A stretch of 64,000 nt of DNA from Stenotrophomonas acidaminiphila (GTDB lineage Bacteria; Pseudomonadota; Gammaproteobacteria; Xanthomonadales; Xanthomonadaceae). The notes below the pieces were generated by a model that saw only the letters and a list, made by a program, of their open reading frames with translations, was not told where the DNA came from and made no database searches. Positions 18,525-26,296 of this stretch are shown one piece after another; position 1 is the first letter of the stretch; each line of letters begins with the position of its first letter. The stretch covers positions 2,464,501-2,528,500 of the forward strand of contig CP019797.1 of NCBI GenBank assembly GCA_002951995.1, given 5' to 3'. The position numbers and the translations under genes are program-made.

Positions 18525-20522
18525 GTGAAACAACGTCACCTGCTGTTGGCCCTTGCCGTGAGCGCCGGCGTGCTGTCGCTGGCCGCCTGCAAGAAGGAAG
18601 CCGCCACCGACACCGCCGCACCGGCGGCACAGGCCGCGCCGGCCGAAAGCGCCGACCAGTTCGTCGCCCGGATCAATGCCGAGTTCAAGGCCATGTACCC
18701 GGAAATGACCTCGGCGCAGTGGCTGTCGTCCACCTACATCAACGACGATTCCGCGCGCGTGGCGGCCAAGGCCAACGAGCGCTGGCTGACCACGCTCAAC
18801 GGCTGGATCGAACAGGCCGGCAAGTATGAAGGCCAGCCGATGAGCGAGGACACCCGGCGTGCCCTGCACCTGCTCAAGCTGATGACCGCCATGCCCGCCC
18901 CGCGCGACCCGGCCAAGCTGGCCGAGCTGGCCGCCATCGCCACCAAGCTGGAGGGCGACTACGGCGCCGGCACCTACTGCACCGGTGAAGGCGACCAGCA
19001 GAACTGCCGCCAGCTCGGCGAACTGGAACAGGTACTGGCGCGCTCGCACGACTACGACAAGCAGCTCGACGCCTGGCAGGGCTGGCACTCCACCGCCGTG
19101 GCCTCGCGCAAGCCGTACCAGCGCTTCGTCGAACTGGTCAACGAAGGCGCGCGCGAACTGGGCTATGCCGATGCCGGGCAGATGTGGCGCAGCGGCTACG
19201 ACATGCCGGCCGAACAGGTCGGCCCGGAAACCGACCGCCTGTGGGAGCAGGTCAAGCCGCTGTACGAACAGCTGCACTGCTACACCCGCGCCAAGCTGGA
19301 CAAGGAGTACGGCAAGGACAAGGCCGAGGTCGGCGGTGGCCTGATCGCCGCGCACCTGACCGGTAACATGTGGCAGCAGGACTGGAGCAACCTGTGGGAC
19401 CAACTGCAGCCCTACCCCGGCGCCGGCAGCCTGGACATCACCGCCGCGCTCGAGAAGCAGCACCAGGGTAACCTGAGCGCGGCGCTGGCCAAGGCCGGCG
19501 CCAACGCCGACGTCGCCGCCCGCTTCAAGGCCCAGCGCGAGGCCGAGCTGGCCACCGCGCGGCAAATGACCGAGCGCGCGCAGGACTTCTACGTGTCGCT
19601 GGGCATGCCCAAGCTGCCGCCGAGCTACTGGCAGAACACCCAGTTCATCAAGCCACTGGACCGCAACGTGGTCTGCCACGCCAGCGCCTGGGACATGAAC
19701 ATGGGCGGCGACGGCAAGGACGTGGGCCCGGATGTGCGCACCAAGATGTGCATCACCCCCACCGAAGAGAACTTCACCACCATCTACCACGAGCTGGGCC
19801 ACATCTATTACGACCTGGCCTACAACCCGCTGCCACCGCTGTTCCAGGGCGGTGCCAACGATGGCTTCCACGAAGCCATCGGCGACACCATCGTGCTGGC
19901 GATGACCCCGCAGTACCTGAACTCCATCGGCCTGGTCGACAAGCCGCAGGAAAGCCGCGAGGCCACCATCAACGCGCAGATGCGCATGGCCCTGAGCGGC
20001 GTGTCGTTCCTGCCGTTCGGGCTGATGATCGACCGCTGGCGCTGGGGCGTGTTCGACGGCTCGATCAAGCCCGAGCAGTACAACCAGAAATGGTGGGAAC
20101 TGAAGGCGCAGTACCAGGGCGTGGCCCCGGCCAGCGCGCGCGGCGAGGAATTCTTCGACGCTGGCGCCAAGTACCACGTGCCGGGCAACACCCCGTATCT
20201 GCGCTACTTCCTCGCCCGTATCCTGCAATACCAGTTCTACAAGGGCCTGTGCGACGCCGCCGGTTACACCGGCCCGCTCAACCAGTGCACCTTCTACGGC
20301 AACAAGGAAGCCGGGCAGAAGTACTGGGCCATGCTCAGCAAGGGCGCCAGCCAGCCGTGGCAGGCCACCCTCAAGGAACTGACCGGCACCGAGAAACTCG
20401 ACGCCGCCCCGATGCTGGAATACTTCGCCCCGCTGCAGGAATGGCTCAAGCAGCAGAACGAAGGCCAGATGTGCGGGTGGCAGGCCGGTCCCGCGCAGCC
20501 GGTGAAGCCGGCCGCGCCATGA
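18525..20522 (+). CDS. Peptidase M2 (ACE-like dipeptidyl carboxypeptidase), lipoprotein
   Basis: Encodes 665 residues from GTG 18525 behind GGGGA. The signal peptide has a lipobox, LSLAAC, followed by an Ala/Pro-rich linker. The zinc site is HELGH (422-426) with the distal Glu in EAIGD (450), the M2 signature of angiotensin-converting enzyme. Xanthomonas species carry a close relative (XcACE). It probably removes C-terminal dipeptides from peptides in the periplasm; the physiological substrate is not known. A perfect hairpin follows 26 bases after the stop. Confidence 0.92.
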   Translation: MKQRHLLLALAVSAGVLSLAACKKEAATDTAAPAAQAAPAESADQFVARINAEFKAMYPEMTSAQWLSSTYINDDSARVAAKANERWLTTLNGWIEQAGKYEGQPMSEDTRRALHLLKLMTAMPAPRDPAKLAELAAIATKLEGDYGAGTYCTGEGDQQNCRQLGELEQVLARSHDYDKQLDAWQGWHSTAVASRKPYQRFVELVNEGARELGYADAGQMWRSGYDMPAEQVGPETDRLWEQVKPLYEQLHCYTRAKLDKEYGKDKAEVGGGLIAAHLTGNMWQQDWSNLWDQLQPYPGAGSLDITAALEKQHQGNLSAALAKAGANADVAARFKAQREAELATARQMTERAQDFYVSLGMPKLPPSYWQNTQFIKPLDRNVVCHASAWDMNMGGDGKDVGPDVRTKMCITPTEENFTTIYHELGHIYYDLAYNPLPPLFQGGANDGFHEAIGDTIVLAMTPQYLNSIGLVDKPQESREATINAQMRMALSGVSFLPFGLMIDRWRWGVFDGSIKPEQYNQKWWELKAQYQGVAPASARGEEFFDAGAKYHVPGNTPYLRYFLARILQYQFYKGLCDAAGYTGPLNQCTFYGNKEAGQKYWAMLSKGASQPWQATLKELTGTEKLDAAPMLEYFAPLQEWLKQQNEGQMCGWQAGPAQPVKPAAP

Positions 20523-20548
20523 CCCTGGCATCGGTCCAGGCATGAAGA

Positions 20549-20575
20549 CGAAGGGCGCCGGCAAGGCGCCCTTCG
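20549..20575 (+). terminator. Intrinsic terminator after the M2 peptidase gene
   Basis: A perfect 11-bp stem CGAAGGGCGCC/GGCGCCCTTCG with a 5-base loop, followed by TTCG. The same AAGGGCGCC core recurs in hairpins at 21138-21162 and 26251-26274. Confidence 0.75.
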
Positions 20576-20629
20576 TTCGCATCCCCATGCATGCAGCGCA
20601 TGCCAACGCGACGCTCCCTCAGACGCCCC

Positions 20630-21035
20630 ATGACCGACTTACCCGCAAGCGGACCACCCGCCCTGCCCGCGCCCAACCCACGCCCGGGCCGTCCAGGGAC
20701 ACCGTGTGGCTGCTCACCGGCCTGATCGCCAGCGTGCTGGCCGCCGTGGCCATCAGCGTGATCGGCATGGTGGTCTACCCGCAGTTCGCCGACACCTTCA
20801 CCGCGTTCACCCTGCGCGGCACCGACCTGCCACTGCCGACCCGGCTGGCCACGCGCTTCTACCCCGCCATCTGGCTCGCCCCGGCGCTGGTGCTACTGAT
20901 CCGGCTGTGCTGGCCGGGCAAGGCCAGCCGCGCGATCGCCGCGGGGTAGCCGGACTGCTCATCCTGATCGTGGGCGTGCCGCTGGCGCTCGTTTCGGCCT
21001 ACCTGCCGATGATCCAGCTCATGTCGGCGTTGTAG
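20630..21035 (+). pseudogene. Small membrane protein, interrupted by two -1 frameshifts
   Basis: ATG 20630 starts MTDLPASGPPALPAPNPRPG. One added G near 20692 leads into RSRDTVWLLTGLIASVLAAVAISVIGMVV and FYPAIWLAPALVLLIRLCWPGKASRAIAA. A second added G in the GGGG run near 20945 leads into GVAGLLILIVGVPLALVSAYLPMIQLMSAL and TAG. Repaired length is 135 residues with three hydrophobic helices. No family was recognised. Both shifts have the same sign and sit in G/C runs, like the others in this part of the window. Confidence 0.55.
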
Positions 21036-21037
21036 GC

Positions 21038-21412
21038 ACGTCCGGGGCCCACCTCGCGCCGCCTGGGGCGGGTGCCAGGCGCAGGAAAAAAGGCCGGCAG
21101 CCCGACAGCAAAGGATCGAAGGGCAAATGCACTACAACGAAGGGCGCCGATGGCGCCCTTCGCGCATTCTGCATTCAATGCTCCCGCATACAGCGCGCAT
21201 CGACGCTCCGCATTTCCCGGTTACACCCGCAGACCACGGGGTGTGATGGTTACAGCGCGATGCTTGCAGCATGAAACCGGCGCGGCATTCCCTGTGCGCC
21301 CTTTTGTCCTTCCAGGCGCATGGAATGAAAGAGAAACCACAGATTGCGTGGTGGTGGCGAAGTCGGCCATTATCCGTACTACGCCGCGTCCAGGCGGTCG
21401 AACAGGTGTCAG
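21038..21412. other. 375-bp gap with one hairpin and cassette-like sequence
   Basis: The stretch contains the perfect hairpin at 21138-21162 and, near 21390-21420, GGTCGAACAGGTGTCAGGT, which shares AGGTGTCAGGT with the right end of the attC-like site at 22224-22283. GGCGCATGGAATG near 21316 recurs near 23895. I see no convincing gene here. Confidence 0.4.
21138..21162. terminator. Perfect hairpin, probable terminator
   Basis: An 11-bp perfect stem CGAAGGGCGCC/GGCGCCCTTCG with a GAT loop, followed by CGC rather than a T-run. It may end transcription from the small membrane gene before the cassette-like region. Confidence 0.6.
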
Positions 21413-21886
21413 GTGGTTGTGGACATTTCCTCGCTCACCAATACAACGATAGAAGCGATTCACACCTTCGCTTGCGATCCCGTTCACCCCGCATGGGTAA
21501 ACGAGCTCACGACGCCAATTGCAACGGCAATGGCCGTAATGCAACTTTCCGATGGACGCTTGGTACGGATCGCACCCTGCGAGGTGGAGCTGGATCCGGG
21601 CAAGTACCCATCGCTCGGCCTTGATGTCATGGAGTGTGATGCCCCCAGCCTCCAATGGCAGGCTTCCAGTGGCAGGACCTACGTCATGCAGCGCCTTCCC
21701 GCCGCCGCAGCCTTCGTTCCCTTTTCCGTACAGTCTGTGGCGGAATCAGACCCGCTTGGGGAGGGCGCTGTGAGTGAAATCGTCCTTGGCAGCCGCAGCG
21801 GCTCACGCATTGTCTTCCGCCACATCATGCCGCCAATGACACTCGGCATAGCGCTGGCGCGTCCCGGCCAAGTACCTGACAGTTAA
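21413..21886 (+). CDS. Hypothetical protein in cassette-like array
   Basis: Encodes 157 residues from the best available start, GTG 21413 (VVVDISSLTNTTIEAIHTF); the frame is open further upstream, so the start is uncertain. It contains VNELTTPIATAMAVMQLSDGRLVRIAPCEVELD and ends ALARPGQVPDS. No signal peptide or known domain. Base composition is visibly less GC-rich than the flanking chromosome. It is first in a run of same-strand short genes separated by attC-like sequences. Confidence 0.5.
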   Translation: MVVDISSLTNTTIEAIHTFACDPVHPAWVNELTTPIATAMAVMQLSDGRLVRIAPCEVELDPGKYPSLGLDVMECDAPSLQWQASSGRTYVMQRLPAAAAFVPFSVQSVAESDPLGEGAVSEIVLGSRSGSRIVFRHIMPPMTLGIALARPGQVPDS

Positions 21887-21933
21887 TTCAAGCCGAATCC
21901 GATTCACGGGTCCGCTTACCTTGGGCATCAAGC
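21887..21933 (+). other. Degenerate attC-like intercassette sequence
   Basis: Directly after the stop, TTCAAGCCGAATCC resembles the left inner arm of an attC site and GGGTCCGCTTACC the right inner arm, pairing imperfectly. The outer core sites are not recognisable. Weak on its own; noted because of the two better sites nearby. Confidence 0.3.
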
Positions 21934-21936
21934 CTC

Positions 21937-22215
21937 ATGAAACCAATCCTGGTTGCTGCCCTCTTGAGCCTGCCAGTCGCGTGCAGTCACCTGACGTCCA
22001 ACGATACCAAGGAGATTGCGTATCAGCGCCTGTCCTCCTGCCACGACGGTCCATCGCTTGCATGGGAGACGCTGAGGTCTGCGCTAAAGGTATCTGAGCA
22101 TCCCTGGGGCATATTTCTCGTCGAAGTACGTGATGAAACGCGCAACCTATTGTGGGCCGTTATTATCCAACCGTCGGGCGAGTCGGAAGTTATGCAAATG
22201 GCTATTGATGGCTGA
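21937..22215 (+). CDS. Small predicted lipoprotein in cassette-like array
   Basis: Encodes 92 residues. The N-terminal MKPILVAALLSLPVACSH is a short lipoprotein signal with a lipobox ending at Cys-16. The mature part (LTSNDTKEIAYQRLSSCHDG...AVIIQPSGESEVMQMAIDG) is not recognised. It starts 50 bases after the previous gene and ends nine bases before a good attC-like site, the spacing usual in integron cassettes. Composition is lower in GC than the chromosome. Confidence 0.55.
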   Translation: MKPILVAALLSLPVACSHLTSNDTKEIAYQRLSSCHDGPSLAWETLRSALKVSEHPWGIFLVEVRDETRNLLWAVIIQPSGESEVMQMAIDG

Positions 22216-22223
22216 GGGCTGCC

Positions 22224-22283
22224 GCCTAGCAATTTTTTCAAGCCGGTGCCATTTCGCACGGTTCAATCCAGGTGTCAGGTTGC
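22224..22283 (+). other. attC-like recombination site (best candidate)
   Basis: Left side GCCTAGCAATTTTTTCAAGC followed by CGGTGCC; right side GCACGGTTCAATCCAGG followed by TGTCAGGTTGC; five-base loop ATTTC. The layout matches attC sites: CCTAAC-like core (here CCTAGC), TTCAAGCCG arm, complementary CGGTTCAA arm, GTTAGG-like core (here GTCAGG). Each core differs from consensus by one transition. It lies between two short genes. Confidence 0.55.
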
Positions 22284-22296
22284 TTTGGGAGCTTGC

Positions 22297-22761
22297 ATGT
22301 CGTCACAGAACAATCCCTATGCGGTGGGTGAATCCGTCGTTGGCACCGAGCGCATCGTCGGCGAAGCCGCCTCCGCTGGCCGCCGTTTTCTGACGTTCAT
22401 AGTCGACTTCCTCGTCATCCGCGCAACCTTCTTCGTCGGCGAAGTCGCCTACGTAGTCGTCTATGGGCCGGAGGCATACGACGCAGCAACCAGCTCGGTC
22501 TGGTCATCTGTGGCATTTGTGCTTCTGTACGTCCTCTACTACTTCGCATTGGAGTCCATCTTTGGACGCACACTTGGAAAAGTGCTCCTGGGCACGAGGG
22601 TGGTGACCGAATCTGGCACCACACCGTCGTTATCTGCGGTCCTTGTTCGAACCCTTTCCCGCCTGATCCCCCTTGAGCCCGTATCTTTTACACTCGCCGA
22701 CACGTGGTGGCACGACTCGCTCAGCAAGACCAAGGTGTTGCGCGTCCGACGAGCAAGCTAG
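22297..22761 (+). CDS. RDD-family membrane protein in cassette-like array
   Basis: Encodes 154 residues from ATG 22297. RRFLTFIVDFLVIR (R-x5-D in helix 1), two further hydrophobic helices and ALESIFGRTLGKVLLGTRVV match the RDD domain, a small multi-helix membrane family of mostly unknown role, some members linked to ion or lipid transport. The N-terminus NNPYAVGE is typical of short stand-alone RDD proteins. attC-like sequences flank it on both sides, so it may be a mobile cassette gene. Confidence 0.75.
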   Translation: MSSQNNPYAVGESVVGTERIVGEAASAGRRFLTFIVDFLVIRATFFVGEVAYVVVYGPEAYDAATSSVWSSVAFVLLYVLYYFALESIFGRTLGKVLLGTRVVTESGTTPSLSAVLVRTLSRLIPLEPVSFTLADTWWHDSLSKTKVLRVRRAS

Positions 22762-22815
22762 CGGTCCATCCAGGCCGAAGCCGCCTCATGGTTCGGCTTG
22801 ATTCAAGCCACTCAC
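22757..22815 (+). other. attC-like recombination site (second candidate)
   Basis: GCTAGCGGTCCATCCAGG and the CCGAAGCC arm face GGTTCGGCTTGATTCAAG across a short loop (CGCCTCAT). The inner arms pair with one bulged G, a feature of attC hairpins. The right-hand GTTAGG core is not conserved. The site overlaps the stop codon of the RDD gene. Confidence 0.45.
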
Positions 22816-22855
22816 TTCTTACCCGATCTTTCGCAATCTTCAGGAAGTCTTCGAC

Positions 22856-23614
22856 TTGGACATACCGCGATTCTTCAACATCACGGAAAGTGCGCACCGA
22901 ATCCATAATCCGTTCACGCCAGACAAGTTCGTTGCCCTTGGCGAGGCACTTCGCCTGAAGTCCGGAGAGCGCGTGCTTGATCTTGGTAGCGGCTCGGGCG
23001 AGATGTTATGCACCTGGGCACGCGACCATGGCATCGTCGGTACCGGCATCGACATGAGTTCGCTGTTCACCGCACACGCCAGACAGCGCGCCGAAGAACT
23101 CGGCGTCACCCATCAGGTCAATTTCATCCACGGCGATGCAAGCGGCTACATCTCCGACGAGAAAGCCGACGTGGCGGCTTGTGTCGGTGCCACCTGGATT
23201 GGCGGAGGCGTCGCTGGCACCATCGAGCTTCTGGCCAGGAGCCTGCGTACTGGCGGAATCATCCTGATTGGCGAGCCTTACTGGCGGCAGTTGCCGCCGA
23301 CAGAAGATATCGCCAGAAAGTGCTTTGCCAGCGCAATCTCCGACTTCCTCATTCTTCCAGAGCTTCTCGCATCCTTCGGCAGGCTTGGTTACGACGTTGT
23401 TGAGATGGTTCTGGCCAATCAGGATGGCTGGGACAGATACGAGGCCGCCAAGTGGCTTACGATGCGCCGCTGGCTTGAGAAGAACCCCGACGATGAACTG
23501 GCGGATGAGATCCGCTCCAAACTCAGCACGGAGCCTGGGCGCCACGCAACCTACACGCGCGAATATCTGGGCTGGGGCGTGTTTGCGCTCATGCCAGGAA
23601 TCAATCCCAGGTAG
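22856..23614 (+). CDS. Class I SAM-dependent methyltransferase in cassette-like array
   Basis: Encodes 252 residues from TTG 22856, with CAGGAAG upstream. The SAM-binding motif I is VLDLGSGSGEM, motif II region GIDMSS, then FIHGDASGY and a post-I acidic stretch; the rest resembles small-molecule methyltransferases of the Methyltransf_11/25 type. Substrate unknown. The gene has its own Shine-Dalgarno but no obvious promoter. CCTAACCATTCATTGAAGC, a canonical-looking left attC half, follows its stop directly. Confidence 0.8.
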   Translation: MDIPRFFNITESAHRIHNPFTPDKFVALGEALRLKSGERVLDLGSGSGEMLCTWARDHGIVGTGIDMSSLFTAHARQRAEELGVTHQVNFIHGDASGYISDEKADVAACVGATWIGGGVAGTIELLARSLRTGGIILIGEPYWRQLPPTEDIARKCFASAISDFLILPELLASFGRLGYDVVEMVLANQDGWDRYEAAKWLTMRRWLEKNPDDELADEIRSKLSTEPGRHATYTREYLGWGVFALMPGINPR

Positions 23615-23948
23615 ACCTAACCATTCATTGAAGCAAATGTCTTCCTCATGATGATGGTGCCTTGGATTATCGCCCCCCGGAGCTAAGCCGGCTGCTGGTC
23701 CGGTCTGCACTCGCCTGGCCAAACACCTTACCCGTGTGATCACTGGCTTCAGCACGCTCGGTGTCACGCGGCTTACCATCAACCACGCAATGCCGACGTA
23801 GCGCACAACCAGGTTTACCGGACAGCATTCTGGCCGGCGATCGGGGCCTGGCCCTGGCCCGATCTGATCTGCGGCCAAGCCGTTCCTTCATGCCGGGCGC
23901 ATGGAATGCGTCGGCATGGTTCACACATCAGGCTCCACAGGGGAAATC
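23615..23948. other. 334-bp gap with attC-like half-sites, no gene seen
   Basis: The gap begins with CCTAACCATTCATTGAAGC at 23616-23634, which matches an attC left half, but I cannot find its right partner. Near 23870-23940, CATGCCGGGCGCA and TGCGTCGGCATGG form an imperfect hairpin followed by TTCACACATCAGGC, again attC-like. No convincing reading frame is present. Confidence 0.35.
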
Positions 23949-24269
23949 ATGCGCAACTCACTAATCGTCCTGGCGTTGCTCTGCTCATCGTGCGCATCCA
24001 CCGGCCCCGAGCGCACCTCGTCACATGCATCCATCGGCCAGGAGGGAACCTCCATCCAGACCGCCGTCCCCATCAAAGCCACGAACAGCGCGGAGGGGGT
24101 TGCCGCCGAGTACGCCTGGATTGCCCGGAAGCACTCCGGCTTCAAGCGGGAGAAGCAGTCACTCCTGCTGGAAGGCAACAAGGCCTACGACCTGATCGAA
24201 ATCACCACGGCGGACGGCAAGCGCATGGCCTACTATTTCGACGTCACATCCTTCTTCGGAAAGTGGTGA
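23949..24269 (+). CDS. Small predicted lipoprotein
   Basis: Encodes 106 residues from ATG 23949 behind AGGGGAAA. MRNSLIVLALLCSSCAS is a lipoprotein signal with Cys at the end of LCSSC. The mature protein ends KAYDLIEITTADGKRMAYYFDVTSFFGKW, a short beta-rich domain I do not recognise. It is the last same-strand gene of the cassette-like run, and composition rises back toward chromosomal GC within it. Confidence 0.55.
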   Translation: MRNSLIVLALLCSSCASTGPERTSSHASIGQEGTSIQTAVPIKATNSAEGVAAEYAWIARKHSGFKREKQSLLLEGNKAYDLIEITTADGKRMAYYFDVTSFFGKW

Positions 24270-24405
24270 GGCGCCAGCCGGCGCAGCCTGGTACCCCAGC
24301 CTGCTCCAGGCACAAGGCGACGCGGGGCGCGCGCATCACCGCTCGGGCCCGCCCCCTGGCGCCGGGTGGAAAGCAACGCATCGCGCATCTCCAACGGAGG
24401 GCACC

Positions 24406-24963
24406 ATGGGACTTCTGATCTTCAGCATGAACCTCACCCTGGACGGCTGCATCGACCACCGCGAGGGCATAGTCGACGACGAGACGCATGCCTTCTTCAC
24501 CCGGCTGATGGACGAGAGCGGCGCCATGCTGTGGGGGCGTGTCACCTACGAGATGATGGAAAGCCACTGGCCGGCAGTGGCCCGCGGCGAGGTGGAGGCG
24601 CCCGCGTCGATGCGCGAGTGGGCGGTCAAACTGCAGGCCAAGCCGAAGTACGTGGTATCGGCGAAGCGAACGGATTTCTCCTGGGCGAACAGCCACCGCG
24701 TCGCCGGCGATCTGCGCACGGGCGTGCAGCAACTGAAGGACGCCACGCCGCGCGGAGTGCTCCTGGGCAGTGGCATGTTGGCGAACGCGCTGGACCGGCT
24801 GGACCTGATCGATGAGTACCGGTTCCTCGTCCACCCCAGGATCGCCGGCCATGGCCCCACCCTGTACGCGGGTGGGCTGCCCGCCTCGCGACGACTCGAA
24901 CGGGTGTCGGCGCAGCCACTGCGCTGCGGCGCGGTCGCCCTGCACTACCGTCGCGCATGCTGA
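24406..24963 (+). CDS. Dihydrofolate reductase/RibD C-terminal-domain family protein
   Basis: Encodes 185 residues. FSMNLTLDGCIDHREG, GRVTYEMMESHWPA, YVVSAKRTDFSWANS and GVLLGSGMLANAL...RFLVHPRIAGHG are typical of the stand-alone RibD C-terminal/DHFR-like reductases (YwjB/YyaP type). They bind NAD(P)H; physiological substrates are generally unknown. It begins with ATG behind GGAGG. High GC, like the main chromosome. Confidence 0.85.
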   Translation: MGLLIFSMNLTLDGCIDHREGIVDDETHAFFTRLMDESGAMLWGRVTYEMMESHWPAVARGEVEAPASMREWAVKLQAKPKYVVSAKRTDFSWANSHRVAGDLRTGVQQLKDATPRGVLLGSGMLANALDRLDLIDEYRFLVHPRIAGHGPTLYAGGLPASRRLERVSAQPLRCGAVALHYRRAC

Positions 24964-25047
24964 GCCGGGACCTGACCGTGGCGGCTCGACGCCCATTGCC
25001 ATCGCGCCCCCTTCGCGGCCCGGCCCGGTGCTGACGGCAGGCATCCC

Positions 25048-25347
25048 ATGCGCAAGGCACAGTTCGCCGCCGTTTTCTCCCTCGCATTCTTCGCGCTTGC
25101 AGGCGGGTGCCTGATTCTTGCGGGGCACGGATTCACCACGTCGAGCAAGCGCGGCCATTGGTCGGTCTTCGTACCCGCCCCACAGGCCTATGTGATGGCG
25201 GCCATCATGTTCGTGCTGTCATTGCTGGGCGTGGTCTGGCTGCTGCAGCAGGCACGCGCCCCGCACCGGGTGTGGCTGATGGCCGCGGCCGGGTATGCCG
25301 GCACTGCCTTCCTGCTGACCAGGGCATGGGCGCACTGGCTTCACTGA
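25048..25347 (+). CDS. Small membrane protein, unknown function
   Basis: Encodes 99 residues with three hydrophobic helices (about 6-30, 47-70 and 77-95) and a short basic loop STSKRGHWS. No family recognised. Coding is supported by the hydrophobic pattern, an ATG near the expected position and good codon bias; no operon partner is evident. Confidence 0.5.
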   Translation: MRKAQFAAVFSLAFFALAGGCLILAGHGFTTSSKRGHWSVFVPAPQAYVMAAIMFVLSLLGVVWLLQQARAPHRVWLMAAAGYAGTAFLLTRAWAHWLH

Positions 25348-25349
25348 TT

Positions 25350-25848
25350 GCCGTCCGCGCGTGCGCCCGTTGCCTGGATGACGAACGCGATCATCGCCGT
25401 GGATGTCCGCCAACGGGCGGCGCTTTGCGTGCGAGTGCCCACACCCGGGGTGTGCAGCTTGGCGCCCGCCGGAAACACGTCCAGCCGTGGGCCATCGCCC
25501 ATGCCTGGGCAACGCCGTGCCGATATTTCCCAACCCGCTGGGCTCGTCAACGCTGATACCCGGGACAGGCCAAACCTGAGTCGTTCCAGCACCTGTGCCA
25601 ACGCCGGCAGCTTCCGCAGCGCGACGTGGCGCGCGGGTATCCGGCGGCTCCCGGAGAAGGAACGGGTTACGCGTCGTGGCGATCCCCATGCCGCGGTCGC
25701 GGGCTTTGCCGTGTGACGCAACAGAGGGCCGGCGCTGGCACGCAATGCCCGGGCATCTGCTGCCGGGCTCCGGTGTGCGCCGGCCCGCGCGACCGCCCGG
25801 CCCGGTTGGCGTTAGTCTGCCCCGACCACTCGCCCTTCAACTGCCCAC
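25350..25848. other. About 500 bp without a convincing gene
   Basis: Open frames exist on both strands because of the high GC, but none shows a recognisable domain, ribosome-binding site or hydrophobic pattern. I see no RNA gene, strong hairpin or repeat here. Confidence 0.45.
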
Positions 25849-26211
25849 ATGTCCACCCGCCCCCGAACCACCTGCACCGGCAGCTGCCACTGCGGCGCCG
25901 TCCGCTTCGAGATCACCAGCGACTTTCCCGAGCTGACGACCTGCGACTGCTCCATCTGCCGCCGCAAGAACGCGTTGATGGTGAAGGTGCACGAAAGCGA
26001 CTTCCGCCTGCTCGCGGGCCAGGAGCAGCTGTCGGCGTATCAATTCCACACCTTCACCGCCACGCACTACTTCTGCCGGACCTGTGGCATCTACCCGTTC
26101 CATCGCAAGCGCGTCACCCCGGACCACTACGGCATCAACGTGTTCTGCCTGGAGGATTTCGACCCGGCCGGCATCCCGGTGCGGGCCACGGTGGGCGCCG
26201 GCATGGCATAG
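25849..26211 (+). CDS. GFA-family (glutathione-dependent formaldehyde-activating enzyme-like) protein
   Basis: Encodes 120 residues with the zinc-binding cysteines of the GFA fold: GSCHCGAVRFE (structural site), CDCSICRRKN and YFCRTCGIYPFHRKR. Some relatives add glutathione to formaldehyde; most have unknown substrates. The length is normal for single-domain members. A strong hairpin follows the stop by about 40 bases. Confidence 0.88.
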   Translation: MSTRPRTTCTGSCHCGAVRFEITSDFPELTTCDCSICRRKNALMVKVHESDFRLLAGQEQLSAYQFHTFTATHYFCRTCGIYPFHRKRVTPDHYGINVFCLEDFDPAGIPVRATVGAGMA

Positions 26212-26250
26212 CCCGGCCAGCCCACCGCCGCGCGCTGCCGGTGGAAACAA

Positions 26251-26274
26251 CAAGGGCGCCACCCGGCGCCCTTG
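26251..26274. terminator. Intrinsic terminator
   Basis: A perfect 10-bp stem CAAGGGCGCC/GGCGCCCTTG with an ACCC loop, between the GFA gene (plus strand) and the convergent 138-residue gene (minus strand). It could serve both. Confidence 0.75.
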
Positions 26275-26296
26275 TCCGTTCACCCGCATCAACAAC

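Noticed and set aside
21038-24400. An integron integrase or attI site
   Set aside because: No frame in the window shows tyrosine-recombinase or IntI motifs, so only a cassette cluster without integrase can be proposed.
25341-25745. A 134-residue minus-strand frame in the 25.4-25.8 kb gap
   Set aside because: It shows no ribosome-binding site, domain or hydrophobic pattern, and its composition fits a random GC-rich frame.
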